NCBI GenBank assembly: GCA_036365455.1
Contig: JAWQUS010000009.1
Location: forward strand, 4,804,001-4,868,000
Source: Macrosoma leucophasiata
Taxonomy: Eukaryota > Arthropoda > Insecta > Lepidoptera > Hedylidae
Length of the DNA: 64,000 nucleotides
Direction of reading: 5' to 3'
This document shows, one piece after another, positions 42,751 to 55,732 of the stretch. The translations under genes and the position numbers were made by a program. Position 1 is the first letter of the stretch. Each line of letters begins with the position of its first letter. The notes under the pieces were generated by a model that saw nothing but the letters and a program-made list of their open reading frames with translations, ran no database searches and was not told the DNA's origin.

Positions 42751-44805
42751 ACCGTTAATCAAATTAGTTGTATTGGTAGATATAGCTCCGTATTTTTGAC
42801 ATAGACACAAAATATGGTATCCTCTATAGTTTTAATTAAGAGCTGCAGTATTCGCATACCATACTATCAATTACTATCGATGTGGGTTTTGTTCTTGTTT
42901 GTTTAGTTTGTTACGCTTGTAGGTACACAGAAAAATCTCTCTTTGCCGCAATTCCTTAAAAATCAGTGCTTATCTACTAGAAATGTTCGTATTTAGTTGA
43001 AGGAAACATAATTAGCCTAGTAAAATAGTTATGTAAATTACGAAAGCAGTTCAGCACCCTAAGGGCACTAAACGCCAAACCATCTCGTCTGTTGTTACCT
43101 AAATTCTAGCTACCAAAATCCGCATCGTTATAATTTCGAGACCACACAGAATTAATGCTTAGGCCCCGTGGGCAACCAACAAATACCCTCGTTTGTTAGC
43201 TTATCATTTTCTTTTCGAAACCAATCTGGATTTATGTGAAATTGCGCAGGAATAATCTTTTTGGTTTGTTATTTTTAGACTATAATTGTTTATTGTAAAA
43301 TTGTTGGTAAGTTATTCAGGTTACTTTTCGAAGAATTATTATATCGCTGCTTTAGCAGAGTCTGACATATAATATTTTTGATAGGATTTATCTTTGGGTA
43401 CTTTACCTACCTACAACACAACTATTTGATTAAGACGAACTGCGTCGCAAGGTACTGACATCGATAGAACATACACAACAATAAGTTAACTCAGTTACTT
43501 ATCATTATAGAGTAATGACTGCCTTGGTAGGGTGCAACACAATAATCATTGTTATCTCTAAAGGGCACCACAGTGACACACATTCCCACGCATAGCTTAA
43601 AATGGACTGTGTCTCTGATGGCGTGTAGAGAGTTACTATTTTAGAAAAATAACTGATTATAATAACAACTTCAAAGAGCTAATCCTTTGTGTCTTATTAA
43701 TACTGGTATAACTACAGATATCGAATAAATAACAAGACTATAGAAATGGAATACTGTTTAAATCAGCTCGGAAAGCATGTCACCCGTTTGTATATTCACT
43801 ACTACATGGATAATAACTACTAACTCAAAATAGACTTAAAGGTTTCTACCATTTCACAATTCGTAGGGTCCCTTTAGACATCACTTGGCCAATATTATAT
43901 TCTTGTTGATTTAGATTTGACTTCGAAAATATCATTTACCTGAAGAGTTCCCTTTTGAATAGAGTGGGTTCCGTTTAACAGATGTAATAAAAATACTAGT
44001 AAGAAGTATTTAACTGTAGATGGGTTCGTGAAGATTCAAAATTCACCTTTTATTTACCGACATTTGAATACATATAAATGACAAGTTTTGTCAGATCACT
44101 AGAATTGGTGTCAAATACTGTCAAAGCGACACCAATTTGCAGCGATATGTTCACGCAATTATGGCACTTCTGTTGTCTTGTTATTTAGATTTCTTTGGGT
44201 GTAATTCTATTGACGCATTTTCACGTACCAAACTGTTTTTGAAATATTATTATTTTAAAATTAATTATAATACTACTCACCTAATTAAGTCTACTTAGAA
44301 TTAAGTCTACTTAATTTACTGCCTTTTCTTCTGTGATTGAACACAAATGTAAAGCTGATTACTTCACATTTACAAATCAAATCTAAAACATGTTTCATTC
44401 TATTTAGGTTAGCTCATTTCTATCGAGATAAATTTAAATGTAAAAATAAATCCCCCAAAAAAACGTATCAGGCATTAGAATCGCGTTCATTTGCCCAAAA
44501 ATAAATAATGAGTAAAAAGCGGACCTTTAGAAAAACTACTCTGTGTGAGTCCACGTGTGTTATCAGGGCATTAGAATGTTGTTAGAATATGCGTAATTAC
44601 CTCTAACTCGATAGGGATGATATCGGACGCAGGTGTAACGTTTTGCATGCAGTTTGAAAGGGATCGTTAGATGGTAGATAGATTTATTAAATTTGTTATG
44701 TTCTCAAAGGGGGAAGCAATTTCTATTTAATTCTAACGGTTTCTAATTGTTTCTTAAAAAGGAACGTAGGAACAAAATACATTTTAATGTCCCGTAATTT
44801 CCGTA
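42751..44805. other. Unassigned AT-rich stretch
   Basis: A 10-bp-arm hairpin (AATTGGTGTC, 44104) is the only structure seen. No gene recognised. Confidence 0.4.
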
Positions 44806-44858
44806 ATACGGTGCCTACGCCTGCGAGCTTCGTCACTGGAGCTCTACCACCAGTAAAA
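44806..44858 (-). repeat. SINE-A head fragment
   Basis: ATACGGTGCCTACGCCTGCG to CTACCACCAGTAAAA matches the first ~50 bp of the family. Confidence 0.75.
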
Positions 44859-45309
44859 ATGACCAGTAACTTTTCGAAAATGGTTGTAAAATCTTACTCG
44901 AAATAAAAAATATTATATTTCCTTCAAATATAAAGACTGGCGGTCACTGTCCCATCGCAAGTCAGAATTAAAAAAAACAAATTTAAATTAAACGAACCAA
45001 GAAAACCGTACTTTTCAGTTCCAGTCTTAATTGAGGAGAAAATCTCGCAGAAGTGAAAGACATTTTTCAAGTCAAACTTCCCGCCTTAAAACAGTTGGGA
45101 ATTGAAAAAAAAAACTCATTCCCAATCCAAAGTCAATTTTACAGTGAAAGTTTCTACAAGTTGGGTAACACAAAAATTCTCTTGAGACAAAGAATTCGTT
45201 TTACGAAGTTGATTTTAATTATATTACTAGAACAGTAACGAACAATTGCGCTGTACTTTTATTTAGTAAGATTAACATTACAAAAAAAACCGCTTACCCC
45301 CACATCAGG

Positions 45310-45472
45310 TATTAGGTTATCTGTATCGTGGGTACACATACAAAACATACATAAACACCCAGACCCGAAACAAATATCTGTAGGTCATACAAATATTTAT
45401 CCCGGTGCGGGGATCGAACCCGCTACCGTTCGAATCAAACGGTCATCTCACACCGCGGGACAAACCGGGTAG
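45310..45472 (-). repeat. tRNA-derived SINE, copy 3
   Basis: On the minus strand there is box B (GGTTCGATCCC) and a box-A-like region near the right edge. The far end of the body is missing. Confidence 0.8.
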
Positions 45473-45592
45473 TCAGATATTGGCATTTAATAAATTGATT
45501 AACAAACTATCATTTTCGGTAATTCGCTTACTTCAGAGTTGTTTTTCCGTAATAATTTTTGTTCGCCATGATTTGTTTTCGGTTTTATTATA

Positions 45593-45975
45593 TCACTAGC
45601 AGCCCGCCCCGGCTTCGCGCGGTGCAATGTTGCCTACCCTCTCCTATTCGTCTTAGCGTGATGATAATACATAGATATAGCCTAAAGTTCTCCTCGATAT
45701 ATTTTATAGTTTAGGCAGCGTACGCAAAATAAGTAACTTTTCTGGTTGAATTTTTACACCTTGTGTCTGAAAAACCCCAAATATCTTACGGAACCCTATT
45801 TTTTCCAAAATAAAATATAGCCTATGTTACCCGTGGATAATGTAGCTTTCGAATAATGAAAGAATTTTTAAAATCGGTCCTGTTTTTTGCGCCTATTTAT
45901 TGCGCCTATTCATTACAAACAAACAAACAAACAAAAAAATATTACCTCTTTATAATATTAGTTTAGATTAGTTTA
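45593..45975 (+). repeat. CCCGCCCCGGCTTCGC-type repeat
   Basis: It opens with CTAGCAGCCCGCCCCGGCTT and ends with (CAAA)n and ATATTAGTTTAGAT, the form of a common insect LINE-tail repeat. The middle has the AAAATATAGCCTATGTTACC block often seen in such copies. No coding frame. Confidence 0.7.
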
Positions 45976-46867
45976 GATATTTAGATATCATCAGAAGGAG
46001 AGAGAGAGAAGGAGTAAAATATACCATCACTTATACCTACTCATAGCACTGCATATTAGTCATAAGAACGATACCTACTTTATGACGTCACTTTCAGAAT
46101 CTCAGCGTTCACTGCCCTTTGTAGAATATACATCACGGTACGTATATTGCCACAGAGTAATTTAAACAATGCAAAAACAGGTGACGCGACGCTGTAATGA
46201 CGAAAAACATACGTGATTCAAGAATGAAAGAAATGCATACAATACAATTCTCATTCAAGAGGCGACGTACGTCGGTCCTTTTCATTTATTTCATTGATGG
46301 AAGATTTAATTGAAAGCGAGTCCCGCGTCTCTTAATGAACAATAATGAGATGAAGGCATTTGTCTGTCTGTGTGACAAAAGCGGAGCCCTAACGAGCGCT
46401 GTTGCCACCTCATCGGACATCGTTGAATATTTTTGATGGTCGTCTGGGAATTGAATGAGTGTTTCTCACTCAATTAGATCTTATGAGTCCGAAATACTAA
46501 GTTATGTATATTTGAGAATTGTTTTTAATAAGTATTACGTCAATTGTAAATTTTTTCCTCAAAAAGTTTGATAAAGGAAAAAAATAACAATATCTAGACG
46601 ATGCGGCAATCGATAAACATATCACACGCAGACATCTGAAGTGGGAACTTCAGAATAAAAAACCTCTATGCACAAATCTATAATCGAGTCAGTATATATA
46701 TCGCCATCTCTTCTTTTGTAAAAAAAAATACTTAGAACTTTTAACGGAATGAACTGAACTTCAGTAAATTTTACCACATAATATAATTACATCACCAGTA
46801 CAATCATAGGTGCGTAGTGTTCATGTTTGTATAAGATGTACTTTATAAGGTACACATTGGATTTTAT
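45976..46867. other. Unassigned stretch
   Basis: Nothing recognised. Confidence 0.4.
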
Positions 46868-47040
46868 TTTGCGGCTCTGTAATTTCCGGCACAGAGGCGT
46901 AACACCTCAGGTCTCAGGAATGGAAACGCGTCTGCATTTTGCCCTTGGTCTTTATATGGGTCTATATAGGCTGCAGTCATCACTTAACATCAATGTGAAC
47001 TGCGTGCTTGTTTGCCACTTCCATTACATATAGAAAAAAG
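46868..47040 (+). repeat. SINE-A, 3' half
   Basis: Runs from GCGGCTCTGTAATTTCCGG to TTGCCACTTCCATTACAT and an A-rich tail. The head is missing. Confidence 0.85.
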
Positions 47041-47530
47041 TTTGCTTGCTTGTTAAATAATCTGAAACTTTTGGGTTAACCAATTTTAGTGTTATATAAA
47101 GGCTATCTTTGGCATTGATCAATCGACCATTCTAAATTACTAACAAATTAGAAAAAAAATCTAATATTTTTATTTTGCACCAAGACGAGCTTACAACAAA
47201 TTACTTGGGCGACCACTCTAGAAAACTTTAATTGTGAAATGAAAATTTGATGTCTTTATTTAAGTTTCCACGACGCAATGTTCTCTTCGTAACTACTACT
47301 ATCTACGTTAAAATAATATTGAAGTTATATACTGTGGAAAGAGAAGCTTGCTTCTTTAATTGCGTATTTTATGTACCTATGTAATATTTTTCTGAATTAT
47401 AAAAGATTCTGTTATTGGGTGGTTGCAGATATTCAGCGCTCAAAGCTTGCCTACTGTACAGGTACTTGTCGTGACATTAGTATGTGATATGAAGAGAGTA
47501 CTTCTCTGTTCCCTGGATGTGATGGTTATT

Positions 47531-47783
47531 ACTGGTGGTAGAGCTCCAGTGACGGAGCTCGCGGGCGTAGGCACCACCGCATTACCTAATATACTTGCCG
47601 CTAAATGGTAGTGTTCAGCACTGTCGTGTTCCGGTCAGGTGGTAATGTACGGCTTTGTAATTTCCGGCACAGGGGCATAACACCTTAAGCTTCAGGAGTG
47701 GTAACGCATCTGCATTTTGACCTTGGTCTTTGTGTGGGTGTCAATAATTATGCTTGTTTGCCACTTCCATTACATAAAAAATA
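47531..47783 (+). repeat. SINE-A, full head and tail with internal deletion
   Basis: Complete head (ACTGGTGGTAGAGCTCCAG). About 30 bp between GTGTGGGTGTC and TGCTTGTTTGCC is lost. Confidence 0.88.
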
Positions 47784-48117
47784 TTTTTAAATATTTACAG
47801 AGGGTTATTATTAACATCCCGGCCACATTTTAAAGCGACTTCTCATCATAATCAAGTCCTGCGAACGGATTTTATGAACGTTCCGTGGGTGTTGTAAAGT
47901 TTGACAGTACGTGTTAAAAAGATAAGAAAATGCAGGAAAAAGTGTGATGAGTGGGGCGTGGGGCTCGAAATTACCGATATTTTGCGTGACGTAATATATA
48001 AACAAGCTCCTAAAACTTTTGAGAATTCTTTTGACTTGTCACATACAAACGCATACATAAATTAAAAATTGAGCTCAATTTAATAGTATATTAAAAAGAA
48101 AATTGGTTAAATACTAA

Positions 48118-48262
48118 CCCCCTTTGTCATAAACGTATTTTAAATAAAGTGTTGCTAATCTCTGCTTTGTCTTTTTCTATCTTGCACATTTGACAATGCA
48201 ACTGACAAAGACAAAGCATTCTATAGCTAAAACGTATCTAATGTACGTTTATGAATAAGGGG
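48118..48262. repeat. 146-bp MITE family, copy 2 (145 bp)
   Basis: Reverse-complement orientation of 10279-10424, with about nine of ten bases shared by eye. One terminus has a few changes (CCCCCTTTGTCATAAACG). Confidence 0.85.
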
Positions 48263-48425
48263 ATTAAATCATTAATTATCGTGAGGCAGTTAAACTAAGC
48301 TAATTAAAATAAATCTGTACGTTAAAAAATCATTGACAACGCCCAGAAATATTGCTACGCTGCGTAGCTTGACGCTGCGAATGCAATCGCGCAGGTATGT
48401 GTACCATTAACTATCTGCGCGGTTG

Positions 48426-48427
<2 letters not shown>

Positions 48428-48478
<51 letters not shown>
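48428..48478. repeat. (AT)n microsatellite
   Basis: About 25 units, at the 3' end of a tRNA-derived SINE on the minus strand. Confidence 0.95.
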
Positions 48479-48480
<2 letters not shown>

Positions 48481-48690
48481 CGCTTACACTCACAGCTTCA
48501 CAGTAGGTATAAACCTGTTCCGTGGGTGCCGTTATATACAAACAACACATACACAAACACCCAGACCCGAAACAAATATCTGTAGGCCATACAAATATTT
48601 GTTCCGGTGCAGGGATCGAACCCGCGACCCTTCGAATCAAACAGTCAATTCACACTGCTGGACTAACCGGGTTGTTGAAAATATAAAATA
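48479..48690 (-). repeat. tRNA-derived SINE, copy 4
   Basis: Minus strand: box A-like head at the right, box B GGTTCGATCCC, the shared body, and the (AT)n run as the tail. Confidence 0.85.
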
Positions 48691-48874
48691 CAATAATGGT
48701 TATTTAATACATAGTGATTTACCTACTAATTTTAGTATATCAGAGAAGCATCCTATAGAAATAGAAACATTTTAAAAAATCTAGGAAAGTACAAAAGTTA
48801 TCTAATTTATGGTCTATCCCTCATGGGACATCTATAGACCATATCTATAGATCATGGAGGATTCCGATATATTT

Positions 48875-49140
48875 CACTGGACTCGAGGACGTAGCCATCA
48901 CCGCATCACCTAATCTTAATGTCGCGAAATGGTAGTGTTCAGCACTATCGTGTTCCGGTTAGATGCTTAAAGTATGACCTTGTCATAACTATCACAAGAC
49001 ACATAGACACAACTAAGGTAGATAACAGCTAAGTCTCGACTCGACCTCTGATTTTTGTGTTGATACCTATAGGCTGCAGTCATCATTTAACATCAATGTG
49101 AACTGCATGCTTTTTTGCCACCTTGGTTGCATAAAAAAAT
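48875..49140 (+). repeat. SINE-A, diverged copy
   Basis: Keeps TGGTAGTGTTCAGCACTATC and TAGGCTGCAGTCATCATTTA, with a rewritten middle and poly-A end. Confidence 0.75.
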
Positions 49141-49649
49141 ATTAAAAGTCTGAATAGAGACCGAAAACGAAAACAATTTACGTTATGAGGTAATTTTATA
49201 TATTTGTCCTTATTGGGATTGCATCCCTAATCAATTTTTAAACGCTTTATAAAACAGTTGTATATAAAATAATATTTCCATGATAATCTATGAACAATCT
49301 AACAGTAAACTAATCTATGGTACCGCTTTTGGCAGCCTGTGGCACTTCCAAGGGTGATATTCATTTTATATTGTGAGACATACCCCATAATTGGAGCCTC
49401 TGTGTAACGTATGCCAAAATGCCTCATAATGGCTCCAACTGGGCCAGTGGATGAGGGCGGGAATTGTGGCAACAGAATTTTTAATCTGATCTCATTTACG
49501 AAGGGGAGAGTTGAACTTTCTTATTTTATCTTTTGTTGAGGCACTGTCTTTTATTGTAATTAATGTTTGTTTTATTGTAAATAAATAAAATTGTTACTTA
49601 TGAATATATGTAATTAAATCTATGTTCTTTTGATTTGAATAGTTAAAAG
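49141..49649. other. Unassigned stretch
   Basis: Nothing recognised. Confidence 0.4.
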
Positions 49650-49975
49650 CCTAATCTATACAAATAAATAAAAATTGGAATGTCTGTTTGTAATATAAAA
49701 ATAACCGCTTTTTACTAAATGCATATGTATGTATACACGGTTCATATACCAAAACAACATTTTTAATATTTTTATCTGTCTGTATGTCTGTTAAGCGGGG
49801 CTAATCTTGGGAACGGCTTCACCGATTTTGACGGGACTTTCACTGGCAGATAGCTGATGTAATAAGGAGAAAATTAGGCTACTTTTATACTATCTGCGCA
49901 TACGACTTCGTCCGGGTAGATACTGAACAATTATATATTCTCACGCGGGCGAAGTCGCGGGCACAGCTAGTATAT
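49650..49975 (-). repeat. CTAGCTGTGCCCGCG-type repeat, minus copy
   Basis: Closely matches 17385-17717: AAATAAATAAAAATTGGAAT start, GGGGCTAATCTTGGGAACGG, and GGGCACAGCTAGTAT end. It shows what the pogo insertion site at 17717 looked like when empty. Confidence 0.8.
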
Positions 49976-50107
49976 TAATAAATAACGTGACGTCAGGCCT
50001 GTAATCGTCGAATGGGCAGGCAGAGGTAGACGCAAGCATTCAAGTGTACAACCAAACACTCTCGCTAGACCTACGTTTCATCTCATGTAATATAATACAT
50101 GTGATAG

Positions 50108-50172
50108 TTATTATGGGGCCATACATTACCATCAAACTGGAACACGATAGTGCTTCCATTTAGCGGTAGAAA
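50108..50172 (-). repeat. SINE-A fragment, degenerate
   Basis: CATTACCATCAAACTGGAAC and CCATTTAGCGG match the middle of the family. Confidence 0.5.
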
Positions 50173-50251
50173 GATAACATTAAAATAGGTTTGGGACTCT
50201 AAAAATAACTCTACTATTGTGGAGGAAACAGACTTTAGTTCGTATCATTAC

Positions 50252-50534
50252 TGGTGGTTAGAACTCCAGTGACGGATCTCGCGGGCGTAGTCACCACCGC
50301 ATTACCTAATATACTTGCCGCTAAATGGTAGTGTTCAGCACTATCGTGTTCCGATCAGGTGGTAATGTACGGCCCTGTAATTTCCGGCACAGAGGCATAA
50401 CACCTTAGGCCTCAGGAGTGTTAATGCATCTGCATTGTGACATCTGGATTTTGTGTGGGTGTCTGCAGTCATCACTTATCATCAATGTGAACTGCATGCT
50501 TGTTTACCACTTTAATTAATTACATAAAAAAAAA
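50252..50534 (+). repeat. SINE-A, near full-length copy
   Basis: Head ACTGGTGGTTAGAACTCCAG through TACATAAAAAAAAA, with a small deletion near GTCTGCAGTCATC. Confidence 0.85.
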
Positions 50535-50692
50535 CGTTTGCTCTAATTCGTTTACATTTCTTTTCTTAATGTTATTAAATAGTATCCATCTGTCCATCTG
50601 ACCGAGCTGATGTCAAGTGAGGTCAATACAAGTCCTGCCACGCACATCAAACGCAGCTCGTTTATTGCATCTGCTTCGTGAAACACCAGATA

Positions 50693-51170
50693 AGAAAAAA
50701 ATCGGCCCAGTGCGTGTCGGGAAACTCGCAATGTAGAGTTCCGTTTTTCTATATGTTGATCGTCTACTACCTACTCGTAAAGTTGTAAAGTGTATTTAGC
50801 GGTGATAGTTTATTAACTATCACTCTGTATATTTTTATGCGTCGAAATAACATTGTTGAGCGGACATCTTGTACTTTAAAACTAAATCTTTCACAAACCG
50901 ATTATTTCATCGAAAAATTATTTTCTTAACTCCTCAATATTTTTTGAAGACGTATCCAATGATACTTAAATGCATCTACGCTTTACATGTAGGGGAGGTA
51001 CATCAAAATATATTTCTTTTCAATATTTTATTGCACATTTTTTTGGCAAATACATATACGAGTATGTGCCAAATTACAGCTTTCTAGATCCGATCACAAC
51101 TGCAGACAGACGGACGGACATGTCGAAACTGTAAAGGGTTCCTTGTAGGCGACGGCACCCTACAAATTAA
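50693..51170 (+). repeat. Lepidopteran repeat (AATCGGCCCAGTGCGTGTCG type)
   Basis: The start AATCGGCCCAGTGCGTGTCG, the middle TTTACATGTAGGGGAGGTAC and the end CAGACGGACGGACATGTCGA then GGCACCCTACAA match a repeat I know from many moth and butterfly sequences. The short frame inside is fortuitous. Element class unknown to me. Confidence 0.65.
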
Positions 51171-51194
51171 ATGTTTACGTTTATTCGCTTTGCC

Positions 51195-51455
51195 ATTGGT
51201 GTCAGAGCTCCAGTGAGCTTCTGGAAGTACGCACCAACGCGTTAGCAAATCTACTGGTCGCTAAATAGTGATGTTTAGAGCTTTCATAATCCAATCCAGT
51301 CTACGTAAGAACCCGCAATTTCTGACACAGAGGCAAGCCGCTTAGGACGCAGGAATGGTAACGCATCAAGGTACATTGAAATCTTTGGTTTAGAAGCTAT
51401 TGTATTCACTTACCATCATTGTGAACTGTACGTATGTTTATTAGCTACTTTGATG
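51195..51455 (+). repeat. SINE-A, old degenerate copy
   Basis: TCAGAGCTCCAGTGA, TGACACAGAGGCAAG and CATCATTGTGAACTG keep the family order. Confidence 0.6.
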
Positions 51456-51639
51456 AGAAATATGTCATGATATCATTCTTTATGTAGGTAATTCACTTCT
51501 TTTTCTCTCAGTCTTAATTTTTGTGTTATTTTTATGTAAATCATTGATATTTTCTACTCATTTATTTTGTTTTTGCTAAAAACAACATAAAATACTATTA
51601 GATTGTTTAGAGTGTTTCTCAGCATGTTTTAATTTATTA

Positions 51640-51785
51640 CTAGCGACCCGCCCCGGCTTCGCACGGGTAGCAATTTTCATAGATATAAACCTTCCTCAAA
51701 AAACCCTCTTTCCAACATTTCAAACAGGAACAAAATCCGTTCACAACTTTCCGAGATTATACAGACAGAGAAAATAGGGGGGCAC
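51640..51785 (+). repeat. CTAGCGACCCGCCCCGGC-type repeat, short copy
   Basis: Head CTAGCGACCCGCCCCGGCTT then CGCACGGGT; end near ACAGACAGAG. Confidence 0.7.
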
Positions 51786-52383
51786 TTTATATTACCTAGT
51801 GATGAATTTTGATGAATTGATTTTTTAACTGTCAACGTATTGAAAAAAAAACATTCCGTGAACTCAAACCATAGGTTTTTAGAAATCCAGTTCTCCGTAT
51901 TTAAAAATGACGAAATAAAAAAAAACCAAAGAAATAGATCAATCTAATATGATAAAAGATTTTGTAAAGAAATAAACGTCCATAAAAATAGGAATCAGGA
52001 GTACCTAGTTCAATAGCAAGTTGGAAGTAGTTCATTCTGTCCGCCCCATTTCACAATCTATTGAGTATGTCAATGGCGCGGCGGTCGACGGCTGACAGCG
52101 CACATAAAGCTTTTCCGTGCTCGTCACTTGCTCCAACAAATCAACAAACCATTGTCAGTACCTTGATGTTGGGACTTAGTACTTCGACCCTTAGCATTAC
52201 CTACAAACTTACTAGGTATTTCGTTGTGAAACCACAAACTACGATTCCCAAAATGTACTCCCAAAAACATACTTTGAGAAAGAACATCAAGAAGTGACGG
52301 AGTTAGGATTTAGATAGAGTTAGGGATACCTTGAGGAATTGTTTTTTATATATAATATAGATTAGATATAATCTATAATAAAT
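51786..52383. other. Unassigned stretch
   Basis: A 78-codon frame at 52061-52297 has no family signal. Nothing else recognised. Confidence 0.35.
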
Positions 52384-52618
52384 ATAAAAAACAAATGCTG
52401 TTCGTTAGTCTCGCTAAAACTCGAGAACGGCTGGACCGATTTGGCCAATTTTGGTTTTGAATGATTTTTGGAAGTCCAGGGAAGGTTTAAAAGGTAAGAT
52501 AATATGAAGAAATTGAAGGGAAATAGTAAAAACCACAATTTCATTTTTCCATATCTATCAAACTTGTGACACATTATTTCGGGAGGCAATATGAAGTTTG
52601 CCGGGACAGCTAGTGTAA
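52384..52618 (-). repeat. GACTAGCTGACTCGG-type repeat, minus copy
   Basis: Reverse complement of 16496-16735: starts GCTGTTCGTTAGTCTCGC and ends GACAGCTAGTG. Confidence 0.75.
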
Positions 52619-54003
52619 AATATATAATAATATATAGATTAGAAACTGACGATGATTGAGATTATAGTATGGCGTGACGAAGAGGCTCGCGCTCATGCAC
52701 GGAAATTTCGACATTTTATTAATTTTCATTAATAAATAACACCAAAATAAATAAAACTCTTAATTAAAACTGTGAGTAATTTGAAGCCTTTTCTTTTGCA
52801 ATAAAAACGAAGCAAAAAGACTGTGTGCCGTTTTGGAGAACATTTGCATCTTAAGATAAAAAAGGGGGCATTTTGAAATGATTTTTTCTAAAAGAGGGTT
52901 AGCAAATTTAACATTCTGTTCAATTAAAAGTATTCATTGAGTCCTTGCCTGTCGTCGTGTATTTCTATATTTCGGATTCAATTAACAGTTTTTTCTAGAA
53001 TTTGACTTGAATCATTTCATTCATCACGAATTTAGGCAATTCACCTAACTTAAGGCCTTAAATACAGTAGGTACATGAAAATCGCAATAATATCACAATT
53101 TATTTTCCTGTTTGTTGCTCGATAATATCCAAATCTATGAAAATCTTAAGGGATTTGTCGGTATTTCAAACCAATTTTATGAGATCCTTCATTTTTTTTC
53201 CACGATGAAGTTCAAAGCCCTAACATGCAAATAATTAAATTTGGTCTGGCGATGGATATGAAGTTGTCGTAAATTTATTTATCATATATATTCTCTTCAT
53301 TAAACTTTCCCTTGAGTACCTACTTCTTGAGTTGGTTAAGTTAACTAGATGTATGTACATGTTTTACCTGATACCTACTACATAAGTAGAAATACTTTTA
53401 TAAATTAAGGCACCTAAGGCACGGTTCATCCAATACGACTTGTTTGTGGTCTTGTTCCAAAGAATAGTTGCTCCATTGTCTTGCCTTAATGGATGCGCGC
53501 AACTTATGTTAGAGCAAGACAACGAACCGATTCAATCGTGATCCAATACCATTTACGACTTATCCACTGTATAAGGTGGTCAACAGTCCTATATATTTCT
53601 AAGATAGTGTCCGAATTGAAAAAGCGTCTCGCAATGTCTCGCATTCTTGTCATATTGCCAGAAGACAGAGAGATAGATCCCAGCGTCGCACTGTCTGATG
53701 ATAGATGACAGGGCAGGAGCCACAGATTTTAGACTAAGAGTAGACAGCGCTCGCGATTTAAGTCTGATACTCATATGATATATAATATGCCGCCTTTTGG
53801 CAACGATCGCACACAACGACGGCGACCCCCGTACGTGACTAGATACACAATGGACTAGAGTTTATTTTAGAATAATTTCATATCACAGATTGTAATTGTA
53901 TAGATTAGGAAAATATAAATCGCGTCGTCCGTGTGTCGACGCATTGAGGAGTACCGTCGCGTTCGAATTGCGTCTCGGCCGCATCGACTCGTGTGCGAAG
54001 GGA
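52619..54003. other. Unassigned stretch
   Basis: Small overlapping frames on both strands at 53490-54000 cannot be told from chance. Confidence 0.35.
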
Positions 54004-54149
54004 CTAATGGTGAGATTCACAGACCGCACTACGACTTTACTTTCAAGCAAAGTACGCTTCGAACTGTCAAATCCCATACATTTCTGACAGTTCTAAGCAT
54101 ACTTTGCCCAAAGTAAAGTCGTAGTGCGGTCTGTGAATCTCACCATTAG
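54004..54149. repeat. 146-bp foldback MITE
   Basis: The first 40 bp (CTAATGGTGAGATTCACAGA onward) are a perfect inverted repeat of the last 40 bp. Pairing resumes after a 3-nt mismatch to give arms of about 65 bp. No coding capacity. Unrelated in sequence to the MITE at 10279. Confidence 0.85.
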
Positions 54150-54301
54150 ACTTTTAGTTGCGTTAGTTAACCCGGTAATTCAATTATACCTGCGACCTGC
54201 CTACTTAAATATCACTTGACCGTATGTTTTAGTACGACGAAGTTTTAGTATGACCAATATTCTATTTAACTAAGTTAGATGTGTTTAGATATATACAGGA
54301 A

Positions 54302-54715
54302 GACCAAGACTGACCTACCATAACCAAATAGGTCGAGTTCTGTCTGATGGTGAGGTCAAAAGTCTTAAGAATCGGCGTGCATTTATGAAGAGAATGATGA
54401 AGGCACGGAAGGAAAAGACAAATTAGTATTTTTGATCGTACTAAAACTTTTATTTCATGTATTATAATATCGGTAATATCGATTTTAGCCATGACAGCAC
54501 TTAACATAATAATTGTGTAGACAGATCTGATCTGTAGACCATAATCATTGATATACAAAAAACCCATATCAATGATCATAATCTTAACAATGATCATAAT
54601 ACAGCATTTTAGTGATAGATGTAACAGGCAGGTTCGTCCTCCGAGATATTATGGACTTCACGCTTTTGCCTACCCCGTAATAGACTTGGCGTGAAGAAGC
54701 ATACATAGATTTGAT
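54302..54715 (+). repeat. Interrupted LINE-like tail fragment
   Basis: 54302-54408 matches 40452-40560, and 54640-54715 matches its far end (TGCCTACCCCGTAATAGACT). About 230 bp of unrelated sequence separates the two. Confidence 0.55.
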
Positions 54716-55732
54716 TCCTATCTTTCATGTTAATGCTATGAAAGGAGCAACGCAATTTCCAAATAAAACAATAAGTTTTTACCACAACAGCTAAATCGCA
54801 ATGTTTGACATACATTTATTAATTATCTTAGTTTCATTTTTGTTTTCGATAAATTCACTTATTTGTGTAACGCTTACAAATGTTAGTGACGTTTTGAGAC
54901 CCTCGCTTGGCATCGAGGATTCCGGAATAATTTATAGCCATTTGTGTTCTCGTCTGAACATTGCCTCACGGGGTTCATTATGCGGAATCACACCCTATTC
55001 TGATATCCTGTGGATAAGTAACCTAATTAACTGAATCTGAGACCGTAATCAGGCTTATTTATTTAAATCATTCACATATTGTTGACTCAATACGTACAAT
55101 GGGTTAATAGATACCATTATATTATTTGCTCTGCATTAATATAACATGACTCACCTCATTATGTCATGACTCACCTCGTGTTCCGTTAATTTTACATTTC
55201 CGTTATGTCCAATCGATGTTATTATTCAATCTAGGAAAGAATAACGATAAGAGACCTAATAAAAGAAATCGATATATACACCTAAACGTGTATGTACATT
55301 ACATAATCCCCATTTTCTTGATCTTAAGAATTTTAGGATGACAAATGACGAGATTATTTGCAAATATTATTATTGAGTTGCGCTAGTTGTGTTACATTGC
55401 GTTGCGTTGTATTACGTAGGTAACATTGTTTTGTATAACGTAGCTAACGTGCGTTGTACTTATTACGTACCGTTGCGTTACATTTCGATGTATGATAGAC
55501 GTTGCGTTCGTTTCAGTCCAGAATGTCAAATTCCCAAAATGTCAAATTCCCGAAATGCGTTGCGTTGCATTACGATGCGTTGTGTTGCTTTATATAACAT
55601 TGAATGTACCTACTAGGTATGTACTCTCCAAATGTCCACTTCCTTACTTACAACAATGCATTGTCTGACATTCGCTGAATATTTCTGTCTTAAGAGTTTT
55701 ATTTATCTAATATTTATTTGTGATTGTTGCAG
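54716..55732. other. Sequence upstream of a bib exon; degenerate GTTGCGTT tract
   Basis: 55385-55590 is rich in variants of TTGCGTTGCGTTG, and 55522-55556 has a 17-bp near-duplicate (AATGTCAAATTCCC). The intron 3' end has a T-rich tract and ends GTGATTGTTGCAG at 55732. No exon for the N-terminal half of bib was found. Confidence 0.5.

Noticed and set aside
55632..55732. ATG at 55632 as a start for bib
   Set aside because: The stretch before 55733 is a T-rich intron end with an acceptor site, and the family needs four more helices upstream.
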